Assembly (NCBI GenBank): GCA_964385045.1
Contig: CAYLNM010000029.1
Location: forward strand, 1 to 33,587
Length of the DNA: 33,587 nt
Reading direction: 5' to 3'
Origin: CAYLNM01 sp964385045
Lineage (GTDB): Bacteria > Planctomycetota > Phycisphaerae > Phycisphaerales > SM1A02
Below are positions 8,129 to 16,308 of this stretch, one piece after another (position 1 is the first letter of the stretch; every line of letters starts with the position of its first letter). The notes below the pieces were generated by a model that was not told where the DNA came from, did no database searches, and was given only the letters and a program-made list of their open reading frames with translations. A program made the position numbers and the translations under genes.

Positions 8129-9274
8129 ATGTCGCACACTCTCCTCCTGGTCGATGACGACCCACTGATCCGCCGCATGGGCGAGGCCCTCCTGACGAAG
8201 GCCGGCTACGACGTGCGCACCGCCGAGAACGGCCGCGAGGCCCTCGACATGGTGCGGGCGGATCCGCCGGACGTGGTCGTCACCGACTGGCTCATGCCCG
8301 AGCTCGACGGGCTCGAGCTCTGCCGCGCGATCCGCCAGGCCGAGGACATCATCGGCCGGGTGTACGTCATCGTGCTCACCGCCCAGAGCCAGCCGGAACG
8401 GCTGGTCGAGGCCTTCGACGCCGGGGCCGACGACTACCTCGGCAAGCCCTTCCACCGCAGCGAGCTCGTCGCCCGCATCGGGGCCGGGGCCCGGCTGGTG
8501 CGGCTGAAGGCCGACCTGCACCGCAAGGAGGTCGAGCTGCACCGCCGCAACGCGGAGCTCGAGATCGCCTACCAGCAGCTCTCGCGGGCCAACCGGCGGC
8601 TCGACGCGATGGCGACCACCGACGACCTGACCGGCCTGCAGAACCGCCGCTCCGCAATGACCGCGGTCGAGCGGCGCTGGGAGGAGGTCAAGCGGCAGGG
8701 CGGAGCCATGTCGTTCGTCATGATCGACATCGACCACTTCAAGTCGTTCAACGACCGCTTCGGGCACGACGTGGGCGACCTGGTGCTGCAGCGGGTGGCG
8801 GAGGTCCTGCAGGGCAACTCGCGGGCGACCGAGGACGTCTTCCGCCTCGGCGGCGAGGAGTTCCTGCTGTTCTGCCACGGCTCGAGCGCCCGTGACGCCG
8901 CGGTCGCGGCCGAGCGCATCCGCGTGGCCATCGCGGCGACCGAGATGCAGACGGGCGAGACGCCGCTGCAGGTGACGATCAGTCTCGGCGTGGCCGATCG
9001 CCAGCCGTGGATGACCTCGCCCAACGAGCTCTTCAAGGCCGCCGACGAGGCGCTCTACGCGGCGAAGGAGGCCGGCCGGGACCGCGTGATGGTGGTGCGG
9101 CCGCGATCCGGCCCCGGGGAGCCGATCGCCTGCGACCCGATCGAGGCGGTTCGCCCGGACCCGCAGCCGGCCATCCCGCCCGCCGACGTCGATGCGGCCG
9201 CCGCCCGCGCGGTCGACGAGACCGACCACGCGGCGATGCTCGCCCGCGTCGACGCGCTGCGCCGCATCGCCTGA
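8129..9274 (+). CDS. response regulator with GGDEF output: diguanylate cyclase
   Basis: A 381-residue PleD/WspR-type enzyme expected to make cyclic di-GMP from two GTP when phosphorylated. The receiver domain (3-122) has the acidic pair VDDD, phospho-acceptor Asp53 in VVTDWLMPELDG, Thr84 and Lys106 (LGKPF). A coiled-coil stalk with heptads follows at about 125-160. The GGDEF domain starts at TTDDLTGLQNRR and has the active GGEEF signature at 241-245. The inhibitory I-site, normally RxxD nine residues before GGEEF, reads RATE here. About 45 extra residues follow the domain. The ATG at 8129 begins the receiver. No histidine kinase is adjacent, so the partner is unknown. c-di-GMP would fit control of surface life. 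Confidence 0.95.
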   Translation: MSHTLLLVDDDPLIRRMGEALLTKAGYDVRTAENGREALDMVRADPPDVVVTDWLMPELDGLELCRAIRQAEDIIGRVYVIVLTAQSQPERLVEAFDAGADDYLGKPFHRSELVARIGAGARLVRLKADLHRKEVELHRRNAELEIAYQQLSRANRRLDAMATTDDLTGLQNRRSAMTAVERRWEEVKRQGGAMSFVMIDIDHFKSFNDRFGHDVGDLVLQRVAEVLQGNSRATEDVFRLGGEEFLLFCHGSSARDAAVAAERIRVAIAATEMQTGETPLQVTISLGVADRQPWMTSPNELFKAADEALYAAKEAGRDRVMVVRPRSGPGEPIACDPIEAVRPDPQPAIPPADVDAAAARAVDETDHAAMLARVDALRRIA

Positions 9275-9298
9275 GCCGTCCGCGCGATCCCGGGCCGG

Positions 9299-10462
9299 TC
9301 AGCCCGGCGCGTCCGAGTCCTCGGCCCCCTCGAACCGGAACCGCACGCCCCGCGTCTCCAGCGCCGCGAGCACGCGGTCGGCGATCCCGGCGTCGAGCGT
9401 GGGCAGCCGCTCAGGGGGCAGCACGCCCGGCTCGGAGATCTCGCCCGCGGCGAGCATCCGCGCGACGATCGCGCACGGGAAGCCCGTCGTGCGGCTCATC
9501 GACCGGGCGTCGGCCACGGGATCGTGCTCGTCGTGCAGGTCCCAGGCGAGCCGGGCCGCCCGGCCGCCGCGCTCGCCCCGAGCCTCCACCCGCATCACGG
9601 TCAGGTCGCCCTCGCCGGGACCGAAGGTCCACTTCGGGAACAGCAGGGCCGAGGTCACCGCCCGCGGCGAGACGCGGACGCCGTCGACCTCGATCGGAGC
9701 CTCCTCGAGGAAGCCGCCATCCCGGAGGGCCCGCATGAGCTCGGCGTGCCCCGGCCACCGCATCGTCTTCTCGACCATCTCCGGCACGTCGAGGGTGTCG
9801 GCGAGCGAGCGCAGCCCGTCGGTCAGGAACGCCTCCAGCGTCCCCACGCCGGGCACGTCGACGAGCTCGAGCTCCGTCAGCGGCTCCCGGACCACGGTGC
9901 GGCCGCCGGTCACGAGCCGGGCCGGCCGGACGTACTCCTCGATGACGTCGGAGGGAGCGAAGCCGGCCTTGTACTCCCACGGCCGGTGCCGGACCCGCGG
10001 CAGGCCGCCGACGAGGATGCGGATCGCGTCGGTGCGGTCGAGCCGCCGGACCGCCTCGCCGGCGAGGAGGTTGCTCATCCCGGGGGCGACGCCGCAGTCC
10101 ACGACCGCCGAGACACCCCGCGCGCGGGCGAGCTCGTCGAGCCCGAGGGCGTCGTCGGCCATGAACGAGATGTCGCAGTAGGGCCGGCCGGCCTCGATCA
10201 CCGCCCGCAGGGCCGCGAGGCCGAGCCGGCTCGCGAGGGCCCCGCAGACGACGTCCGCGCCGGCCACCGCGGCTCGGATCGCGCCCGGATCGCCGCAGTC
10301 GACGATCCGCGTCGCGACCCGCTCACCGGTCCGCGCGGACACCGCCGCGAGGGCCGCGGGATCGCGGTCCACCGCCGTCACCGCCCAGCCGTCCTCGGCC
10401 GCGAGGTCCGCCGCGATAAGCGAGCCGACCATCCCGGCCCCGAGCACCACCGCCGTGGGCAT
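9299..10462 (-). CDS. saccharopine dehydrogenase-family oxidoreductase, lysine 6-dehydrogenase-like
   Basis: A 387-residue NAD(P)-dependent enzyme. A Rossmann motif lies at the N-terminus (VVLGAGMVGSLIAADLA) with an acidic end of the second strand (VDRD). Family blocks include VVDCGVAPGMSNLLAG, ILVGGLPRVRHRPWEYKAGF, the segment MRWPGHAELMRAL, and a C-terminal part with ARTTGFP-like SRTTGFPCAIVARML. The order of blocks and the length match bacterial L-lysine 6-dehydrogenase as I remember it, which oxidises lysine to the semialdehyde. Other saccharopine dehydrogenase-like oxidoreductases would look similar. The ATG at 10462 starts the Rossmann strand; the upstream open frame is a GPGAP repeat and is not coding. 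It converges with the diguanylate cyclase across 24 bp, where a 6-bp stem could serve as a shared terminator. Confidence 0.85.
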   Translation of the reverse strand: MPTAVVLGAGMVGSLIAADLAAEDGWAVTAVDRDPAALAAVSARTGERVATRIVDCGDPGAIRAAVAGADVVCGALASRLGLAALRAVIEAGRPYCDISFMADDALGLDELARARGVSAVVDCGVAPGMSNLLAGEAVRRLDRTDAIRILVGGLPRVRHRPWEYKAGFAPSDVIEEYVRPARLVTGGRTVVREPLTELELVDVPGVGTLEAFLTDGLRSLADTLDVPEMVEKTMRWPGHAELMRALRDGGFLEEAPIEVDGVRVSPRAVTSALLFPKWTFGPGEGDLTVMRVEARGERGGRAARLAWDLHDEHDPVADARSMSRTTGFPCAIVARMLAAGEISEPGVLPPERLPTLDAGIADRVLAALETRGVRFRFEGAEDSDAPG

Positions 10463-10977
10463 CTCGTCGTCTCCCGTCCGCCGCGCGGGACGGACGCGGA
10501 GCGCGCCGCCGGCCGGCGGGCCGCGGAGTGTACCGTCGGGCCCCGGCGGCCCCGGCGCCCCCGGCCCCGGCGCCCCCGGCCCCGGCGCCCCCGGCCCCGG
10601 CGCCGGCGCCCCCGGCCCCGGCGCCCCGGCCCCGGCGCCCCAGCGCCCCGGTCCGCCCGGCGGGATCCGGGGAGACGGGACCGGGAGACGGGCAGGCACC
10701 ACGTGGATCGCCGGGTCGGCGGGGCGCAGAGCCGGAGCGCGTGTGACGGACTTCGGACGCCGAGCCGTGCCGCCCGCGTCGCGCGCCGGAGTCCGGGAAC
10801 GCCGGCCCGGCCTCCCGGACCTCGTGCCCGGGACATCGCCGCACGGACGGCGCCGCGGCCCGCGCGGGGCCGGCGCGATCCTCCGGGCTGCTCCAGACGG
10901 CGCGAGCGTCCCGCCCGCCGCGGGGTTCCGTGCCCGCGCAGGTGGCCCCGGGCGACGCCGAATCCAATCCTCGGGAC
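10463..10977. other. 515-bp divergent intergenic region with tandem repeat
   Basis: This separates the dehydrogenase (minus) from the pseudopilin (plus) and should hold both promoters. The dehydrogenase side carries the C-rich 15-bp repeat described separately. The rest is G+C-rich, and I saw no credible ORF or clear promoter in it. Confidence 0.5.
10539..10645. repeat. 15-bp C-rich tandem repeat
   Basis: Unit GGCCCCGGCGCCCCC on the plus strand. Three copies are exact and in tandem, flanked by several shortened or altered copies. The minus strand has runs of four to five G. It begins about 77 bp upstream of the dehydrogenase ATG, so it would fall in that gene's promoter or 5' leader, where the G-rich strand is the RNA-like strand. 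A GPGAP peptide repeat appears in translation, but I judge it non-coding. Confidence 0.85.
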
Positions 10978-11412
10978 ATGCGACGTGCCTGGAAGCTCAT
11001 CGGACGGGGAGGACGCGGCGGCGCGGTGGTCGAGATGCTCGTCGTGACGGCGGTGCTCTCGGTGATCGCGGCCCTCGTCGTGCCGCGCTACACCAGCGCC
11101 TCGGAGCAGGCCCGGGAGGAGCAGCTGCTCCGGGAGCTCCAGATCGTGCGCGGACAGCTCGAGCACTACCGGCAGGTCGAAGGGTGCGACCCCGCGAGCG
11201 TCGTCGCCGGCGACGACTGGTCGGACCTGCTGGAGTCGCGCTACCTCGTCCGCGCGCCCCGGAACCCGATGCGCGGCGACGACGACGCGCTCGCCGCCGG
11301 CCCCACGCCCGAACCCCGTGCCGTCGCGACCATCGACGCGGCCTGGTACTTCGACCGCGACCGCCGCACGCTGCACGCGGTCGGACCGGAGGGGCACCTG
11401 CTCGACTGGTGA
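10978..11412 (+). CDS. type II secretion-like pseudopilin (GspG-type)
   Basis: A 144-residue protein with a class III signal. A short basic leader MRRAWKLIGRGGRG is followed by GAVVEMLVVTAVLSVIAALV; cleavage after the Gly puts the conserved Glu at position +5. The hydrophobic helix and the rest of the layout match GspG: a Pro ends the helix, an amphipathic ELQIVRGQLEHYRQVEG segment follows, and then a short C-terminal domain with YLVRAPRNPM and AWYFDRDRRTLHAVG. Such proteins assemble into the secretion pseudopilus in the periplasm. The ATG at 10978 gives a normal leader; a GTG at 10930 would add 16 residues. No other gsp gene is nearby, so it is an orphan that may work with a system encoded elsewhere. 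Confidence 0.78.
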   Translation: MRRAWKLIGRGGRGGAVVEMLVVTAVLSVIAALVVPRYTSASEQAREEQLLRELQIVRGQLEHYRQVEGCDPASVVAGDDWSDLLESRYLVRAPRNPMRGDDDALAAGPTPEPRAVATIDAAWYFDRDRRTLHAVGPEGHLLDW

Positions 11413-11566
11413 GTCGGGCGGGCCGCCGCGAAGGGCAGGGCCGCAGGCGGGCGAAGGCGAGCCGCTCGGACGTCGCGGCCGGCGCGCCCGCCCGCTCACC
11501 CGGCCGGCGCCGACCGCGCCCACCGCTTACCGCCTCCGCGGCCCACCGCCGGGCCGACGCCGCCCC

Positions 11567-13690
11567 TCAGCCCGTCCACGCCGACAGCACCCGCAGGAGG
11601 TCGCCGAAGCCGACCGCGCCGTCGCCGTCGAGGTCGAGCGCCGGCTCGGCCTCGCCCCAGTGCTCGATCAGCACCGCGACGTCGTCGGCATCGACCCGTC
11701 CGTCCCCGTCGAGGTCCTCCGCCGGCGGCGGCGGGCAGTCGTCGGGCCGGCCGTCGCCGTCGGCGTCGATCGCGACGCCGGCGGCGATCGCCACCATGTC
11801 GATGACGCCGTCCCCGTCGCAGTCTCCGGTCCAGCCGTCGTAGCCGACGTCGAGCAGCCCGAGGACGTCCGCGGCGTCCACGTCCGCGTCGCCGTCGAGG
11901 TCGGCCAGCTCGCAGCCGGGCGTCAGCTCGCCGGGTGCGTCCCCGGTCCAGCACGGCACGAACGCCGCGAGGTCGGCCGGACTGCACCGCCCGTCGTGAT
12001 CGAGGTCGCCCAGCCGCTCCGGGGGCCACGCGGTCCAGACGCGATTGGAGCCGAGATGCCGCAGGCGGCGCTCGACGCCGCCGGGCCACCGCACGACGAT
12101 CTCGTCCGCGGCCGCGGCGCCGCCGAGCCCCACGTGCAGCCGGAGCTCGTCCTGCGACTTGTACCCGCCGCCCGCCCGCACCTCGCGCACCTGCTCGTGG
12201 TCGCCGGTCCGCACGCGGACCACCGTGCCCACCGCCGAGCGCGGGGCGAGTCCCGACACCGCCGGGGGCGGACCGAGTCCGACGACGTCCAGCCGGATCC
12301 ACCGCTGGGCCTCGCCGGCGTGGTTGAGGTGCAGCCGGATCGGCACGGAGCGGGCGGAGACGAGGAGATCGAGGTCCCCGTCGCCGTCCACGTCGCCGAC
12401 GGCGCACCCGTAGGCCTGGGCCGGATCGTCGAGCCCCATCGCGACCGAGACGTCCTCCACCGGCCATCGCCGCGAGTTCCGGAAGAGCCGGTTGGTGGCG
12501 TTGGCGTGGCAGACGAAGAGGTCGAGCCGGCCGTCGTGGTCGAAGTCGAGGAACGCCGCCCCCCATCCGACCGCGAAGCCCGCCACCCCCGCCTCCCGCT
12601 CGGCCCGCACCCACGGACGCGGCAGGCGATTGAGCATCAGGGCGTGCCCCGCCGGCGTGTTGGTGCTGAACAGATCCTGCCGCCCGTCGCCGTCGAAGTC
12701 GCCGATGGCGACGCACATCGCGTCGAGGCACCCCTGCGTCCCGTCGTCGGTCACGTCGGTGAAGACGCCGCCATCGTTGCGGAACAGGTGATTGCGGAAC
12801 ACCCAGCACCCCGTGCCGTGGTCGTTGGCGAGGTACAGGTCGGCGTCCCCGTCGTCGTCGACGTCGAGGAAGCCCGCCGCGAAGCTCGGGTCGTCCCCCC
12901 GGTCCACGCCCCGGGCCGCCGCCTCGTCCACGAAGCTCACCTGCCCGTCCGGCCCGAGCCCCTGCGACACGAAGAGCGCGTTCGGCCCGCTCCGGTCGCA
13001 GACGTAGAGGTCGAGCCAGCCGTCGCCGTCCACGTCCGCCCACGCGGCACCGTGGCCGTCGCCGGGATGCGCGACCCCGGCCGCGGCCGCGACGTCGACG
13101 AACGCGAACCCGCCGTCGTTGCGGAACAGCCGGTCGGCCACGCCGCGGCGAGTGACGTGCAGGTCGAGGTCGCCGTCACGGTCGACGTCGGCCGCGGTGA
13201 CGCCGGACGTCAGCGGATGCAGCCCGGGGATGCCGTCCGAGCGATCGACGAAGTGGCCCCGGCCGTCGTTCTCGAAGATGCCGATGCGTCCGTCCGCCGC
13301 GCCGAGCACCACCACGTCGGGGTCCCCGTCCCCGTCGAGGTCGGCGAAGGCCACGCCCTCGCCGAAGGGCACCGGCTGCTGCGGCACGTACGTGATGCCG
13401 CGGGCCGTTGCCTCCTCGGTGAACGGCGGCAGCGACGCGGCGACGACGGACGCCGGCGCGCCGGCGAGCCCGAGCGCCAGCGCGAGTGCGGCCGCAGCCC
13501 CGAACGCCGACGCGGGCCCCGCGGCCTCCGTCACGGCCCCCTTCGTGCGGCCCGCGACGACGTCGTCCGGCACGCAGCCGGCCGGTCCGGCCCGTCGCCG
13601 CCACCGTGCATGTCCCCCGAACGCTCCCCTCGACGACTCCGAGCGCGCATCGATCGCGCCCGGCCGGTCCGTGCCGATTCGTCGGTTCAT
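11567..13690 (-). CDS. secreted FG-GAP/VCBS repeat protein with ASPIC/UnbV domain and dockerin-like tail
   Basis: A 707-residue CRTAC1-like surface protein. A hydrophobic signal segment (AAALALALGLAGA) lies some 70 residues from the ATG. A shorter start at GTG 13534 would give a normal-length signal peptide, and GTG 13738 would lengthen the protein. Many FG-GAP/VCBS blades follow, each with a calcium loop (FADLDGDGDPDVVVL, WADVDGDGWLDLYVC, VGDVDGDGDLDLLVS), as expected for a beta-propeller. An ASPIC/UnbV domain comes next (RWIRLDVVG, GTVVRVRTG, YKSQDELRLHVGLG, VRWPGG). The last 147 residues hold a compound tail: a dockerin-like pair, a Cys-bounded DCDGDGVIDM to DADGDGRPDDC block, and a final dockerin-like pair ending in SAWTG. 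Role: extracellular calcium-binding, probably adhesion or anchoring (inference). Confidence 0.9.
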   Translation of the reverse strand: MNRRIGTDRPGAIDARSESSRGAFGGHARWRRRAGPAGCVPDDVVAGRTKGAVTEAAGPASAFGAAAALALALGLAGAPASVVAASLPPFTEEATARGITYVPQQPVPFGEGVAFADLDGDGDPDVVVLGAADGRIGIFENDGRGHFVDRSDGIPGLHPLTSGVTAADVDRDGDLDLHVTRRGVADRLFRNDGGFAFVDVAAAAGVAHPGDGHGAAWADVDGDGWLDLYVCDRSGPNALFVSQGLGPDGQVSFVDEAAARGVDRGDDPSFAAGFLDVDDDGDADLYLANDHGTGCWVFRNHLFRNDGGVFTDVTDDGTQGCLDAMCVAIGDFDGDGRQDLFSTNTPAGHALMLNRLPRPWVRAEREAGVAGFAVGWGAAFLDFDHDGRLDLFVCHANATNRLFRNSRRWPVEDVSVAMGLDDPAQAYGCAVGDVDGDGDLDLLVSARSVPIRLHLNHAGEAQRWIRLDVVGLGPPPAVSGLAPRSAVGTVVRVRTGDHEQVREVRAGGGYKSQDELRLHVGLGGAAAADEIVVRWPGGVERRLRHLGSNRVWTAWPPERLGDLDHDGRCSPADLAAFVPCWTGDAPGELTPGCELADLDGDADVDAADVLGLLDVGYDGWTGDCDGDGVIDMVAIAAGVAIDADGDGRPDDCPPPPAEDLDGDGRVDADDVAVLIEHWGEAEPALDLDGDGAVGFGDLLRVLSAWTG

Positions 13691-14598
13691 CCGAGTTGTC
13701 CCCGGCGTCAAAGCCCGGAGGCTCGCCGCCACCCACACCGGCGCACCGCGTCGCCCCCACGACGACGCATCCGCGCCATGGATTCATGTACGACGATCCC
13801 CGCGCCGACGCAACGATCATCTTCCGTGATTCCCGACGATTCCTTCCGCGCGGTGCATGATGACCACCCGCGGTCCTCGCGCCGATCCACCGTCGCCCCC
13901 CGCGGGCCGGCGCCGGCGCGGCCGGACGCGGTGGACCTGCGCCCCGCCCCCGCGCCAGCCGAGGCTCGCGCGACGAGGCGATCCCGGGCGCCGCCCCCGC
14001 CCGCGCCGCCCCCTCGGGGCAGGCGGCCCGGGCGCGCTCGGCGAGGCGGGCGCCGCCCCTGATCCACGGGCGGGCCCCCCGACGACGCGGGCCCGGCTCG
14101 GCGAGCTCGGCGGGCCCGCGCCCGGTCGAGACCGCGGCGCGGGGCCCCCTCCGCCGGCGACGTCCGCCGACGCCCGCTCGCGGCGGCCCCCGGACCTCGG
14201 CGCCGACGTGCCCCACGAGGCCCGGACGCCCGGGCGCGGCTGCCGTTCGAGGCGATCCTCCCGATCGACGGCGCTCCGGTTGATGCGGCCAGGGCCGGAC
14301 GCCTCGCTGCCCGTCGCGGCGCGTCTCGCGGGTGAATCGGCCGCGTGGCCTTTCTTCACGCCCCCCGCGGCCGGGAACATCTCGCGGACCACCTCCGTTC
14401 CAGAGGAGTCCGCGTGGTCCGAGCCGTACGGGAGGCGAGCCGGCACCGGGGGGGCCGCCGGCGGCGTCGAGGGCCGGCGAGCGACCTGATACGGTGCGCC
14501 GCTTGGCTGATCGGCCCGATCCCACGGGCGATCCCGCCCCCCGCCCGTGCCCCCCGCACGCGCGATCCGACTCCCGCCCCCCCTGTCCGGAGCACGTC
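13691..14598. other. 908-bp divergent intergenic region, no gene accepted
   Basis: This is the longest gene-free stretch in the window, between the CRTAC1-like gene (minus) and the PLP decarboxylase (plus). Open frames exist on both strands (13857-14489 plus, 13817-14446 minus) but are Arg/Pro/Gly-rich without domains or a ribosome-binding site. About 13780-13870 is less G+C-rich than its surroundings and could hold the promoter of the minus-strand gene. An inverted repeat at 14384-14421 is listed separately. Confidence 0.5.
14384..14421 (+). promoter_or_regulatory. overlapping inverted repeats upstream of decarboxylase
   Basis: GCGGAC (14384-14389) can pair with GTCCGC (14408-14413), with an inner CCTC/GAGG stem and a 7-nt loop. 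The overlapping CGGACCAC (14385-14392) can instead pair with GTGGTCCG (14414-14421). The two pairings share the left arm and exclude each other. The element lies about 180 bp upstream of the decarboxylase ATG. Hairpins are frequent in DNA this G+C-rich, so a regulatory role is only possible. Confidence 0.3.
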
Positions 14599-16155
14599 AT
14601 GAGCAGCGGCCCCGCCGCCCCCCGGCCCCAGGTCCCCGATGCATCCGCCGCCGCGCGGCCGCCGATCGAGCTCGACGCGGGCGAGGATGCCGGCGCCATC
14701 CCCGGGCCGCGGCTCGACCTCGACCCGGCCGACTGGGACGCGTTCCGGAGCGTCGCGCACGCCGCCCTCGACGCGGCGATCGACCACGTCGCCGGCGTGC
14801 GCGAGCGGCCGGTGTGGCGACCCGTGCCCGACTCGGTGCGGGCGGCGCTCGATGCCGATCCGTCCCGAGGGGTGGGGCTCGCGGCGGCCATGGACGAGTT
14901 CCGGCGGCTGATCGAGCCGTACCCCACCGGCAACGTGCACCCCCGCTTCCACGGGTGGGTGCACGGCGGCGGTACCGCCGAGGGCATCATCGCCGCGCTG
15001 TGGACGGCGGCGATGAACGCCAACGTCGGCGGCCGCGACCACGGCGCGGTGTACGTCGAGCGGCAGGTGATCGACTGGTTCCGCCGCGCGATGGGCTTCC
15101 CGGCGGACGCCAGCGGGCTGCTGCTCTCGGGCACCAGCACCGCCACCGTGATCGCCCTCGCCTCCGCCCGCGAGCGGGCCCGTCGCGTGCGCGGCGGCGA
15201 GGACGCGGGCCCGGAGGCCGACCCGCCGTCGCCGCGGGTGTACGCCTCCGAGGCCGCCCACGGGTGCATCGCCAAGGCGGTCGCCACCCTCGGCTTCCCC
15301 GCCGGCACCGTGCGGAGCGTGCCGACCGACGCGCTGGACCGGATCGACCTCGAGGCCGCGGCGGCGATGATCCGCGCCGACCGCGCCGCGGACGCCACGC
15401 CGCTGGCCCTCGTCGCGACCGCGGGCACCGTGACCACCGGCTCGATCGACGACCTCGCCGGCGCCGCCGACCTCGCCGCCGCCGAGTCGCTGTGGCTGCA
15501 CGTGGACGGGGCCTTCGGCGCCCTCGGCCGCCTCGGCCGGCGGCTGGCCAAGCCGCTGGCGGCGATCGAGCGGGCCGACTCGCTCGCCTTCGACTTCCAC
15601 AAGTGGCTGCAGGTGCCCTTCGCCTGCGGGGCGGTGCTCGTCCGCGACGAGCGGGCCCACCACGCCGCGTTCAGCCCCGGCGGCACCTACCCGTCGACCC
15701 CCGGCGGGCTCGGCGGCGGCAGGCCGTGGTTCGCCGAGTACGGCATCGAGCTCTCCCGTCCCTTCCGCGCCCTGCCGGTGTGGCTGACCGTGCGCACCCA
15801 TGGCCTCGAGCGGATCGGGGCGATGATCGACGAGCGCTGCCGACTTGCCGCACGGCTCGCGAGCCTGATCGACGCGCACCCCCGGCTGGAGCTGGTGGTC
15901 GAGCCGACGACGCACATCGCGTGCATGCGGCATCGGCCCGGCGGCCGCGACCTCGAGGGCGCGGCGTCGGACGCGCACGTGGACCGCATCGTGGTCGCCC
16001 TGCAGGAGCGCGGGATCGCCGCCCCGTCGACCGCCCGCCACCGCGGCCGCCTGCTGATCCGGGCCGGCATCGCCAACCACCGCACCACGGAGGACGACGT
16101 GCGGGCCCTGGTCGAGGACGTCGTCCGCGTGGGCGACGAGCTCGCGCCGGCGTGA
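14599..16155 (+). CDS. PLP-dependent group II amino acid decarboxylase
   Basis: A 518-residue cytosolic enzyme of the aromatic amino acid/glutamate decarboxylase group. Visible motifs: HPRFHGWVHGGGTAEGII, LLLSGTSTATVIAL (cofactor phosphate binding), EAAHGCIAKA (ring-stacking His), VATAGTVTTGSID, LWLHVDGAFGA (Asp to the pyridine nitrogen), and DFHKWLQVPFACG with Lys335 as the Schiff-base lysine, followed by the PFRALPVWLTVRTHG region. About 45 N-terminal residues are Ala/Pro-rich. The ATG at 14599 is preferred because upstream in-frame sequence is Arg/Pro-rich and unlike the family. Substrate is not readable from sequence; tyrosine, tryptophan, DOPA, glutamate and diaminobutyrate are all used by relatives. 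It stands alone in its transcription unit and is followed by the heptamer repeat. Confidence 0.92.
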   Translation: MSSGPAAPRPQVPDASAAARPPIELDAGEDAGAIPGPRLDLDPADWDAFRSVAHAALDAAIDHVAGVRERPVWRPVPDSVRAALDADPSRGVGLAAAMDEFRRLIEPYPTGNVHPRFHGWVHGGGTAEGIIAALWTAAMNANVGGRDHGAVYVERQVIDWFRRAMGFPADASGLLLSGTSTATVIALASARERARRVRGGEDAGPEADPPSPRVYASEAAHGCIAKAVATLGFPAGTVRSVPTDALDRIDLEAAAAMIRADRAADATPLALVATAGTVTTGSIDDLAGAADLAAAESLWLHVDGAFGALGRLGRRLAKPLAAIERADSLAFDFHKWLQVPFACGAVLVRDERAHHAAFSPGGTYPSTPGGLGGGRPWFAEYGIELSRPFRALPVWLTVRTHGLERIGAMIDERCRLAARLASLIDAHPRLELVVEPTTHIACMRHRPGGRDLEGAASDAHVDRIVVALQERGIAAPSTARHRGRLLIRAGIANHRTTEDDVRALVEDVVRVGDELAPA

Positions 16156-16164
16156 GCCCGGAGG

Positions 16165-16241
16165 GACACGGGACTCGTGACTCGGGACTCGGGACTCGGG
16201 GCTCGGGACTCGGGGCTCGTGACTCGGGGCTCGGGCCTCGG
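16165..16241. repeat. heptamer tandem repeat (GACTCGG), 11 units
   Basis: Eleven consecutive 7-bp units, starting with a degenerate GACACGG at 16165, then GACTCGT, three GACTCGG, and a mixture of GGCTCGG, GACTCGG, GGCTCGT and GCCTCGG up to 16241. It begins 10 nt after the decarboxylase stop and lies between that gene and the convergent lipoprotein gene. Variation is confined mostly to positions 2 and 7 of the unit. Seven is not a multiple of three, and no gene reads through it, so a coding role is unlikely. Confidence 0.95.
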
Positions 16242-16308
16242 GGCGGCCGCGGAGGACGGCTCGGGGCATCCGCGGGGCACGGGCCCCGGCACCGCGCCCG
16301 GCGAGCCC

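Noticed and set aside
5088..8165. Open minus-strand frame of 1025 codons
   Set aside because: Antisense to priA, which has all helicase and zinc motifs in order.
11318..14062. Open plus-strand frame of 914 codons
   Set aside because: Antisense to the FG-GAP protein; its Val/Asp/Glu pattern is the mirror of the repeated calcium loops.
13817..14446. 209-codon minus-strand ORF in the 908-bp gap
   Set aside because: The first 80 residues look less biased than most shadow frames, but there is no ribosome-binding site, no domain, and the rest is Arg/Gly/Pro-rich.
13857..14489. 210-codon plus-strand ORF in the same gap
   Set aside because: Arg/Pro-rich with no domain and no clear start signal.
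16165..16241. Possible CRISPR array
   Set aside because: The repeats are 7 bp with no spacers and no cas genes nearby.
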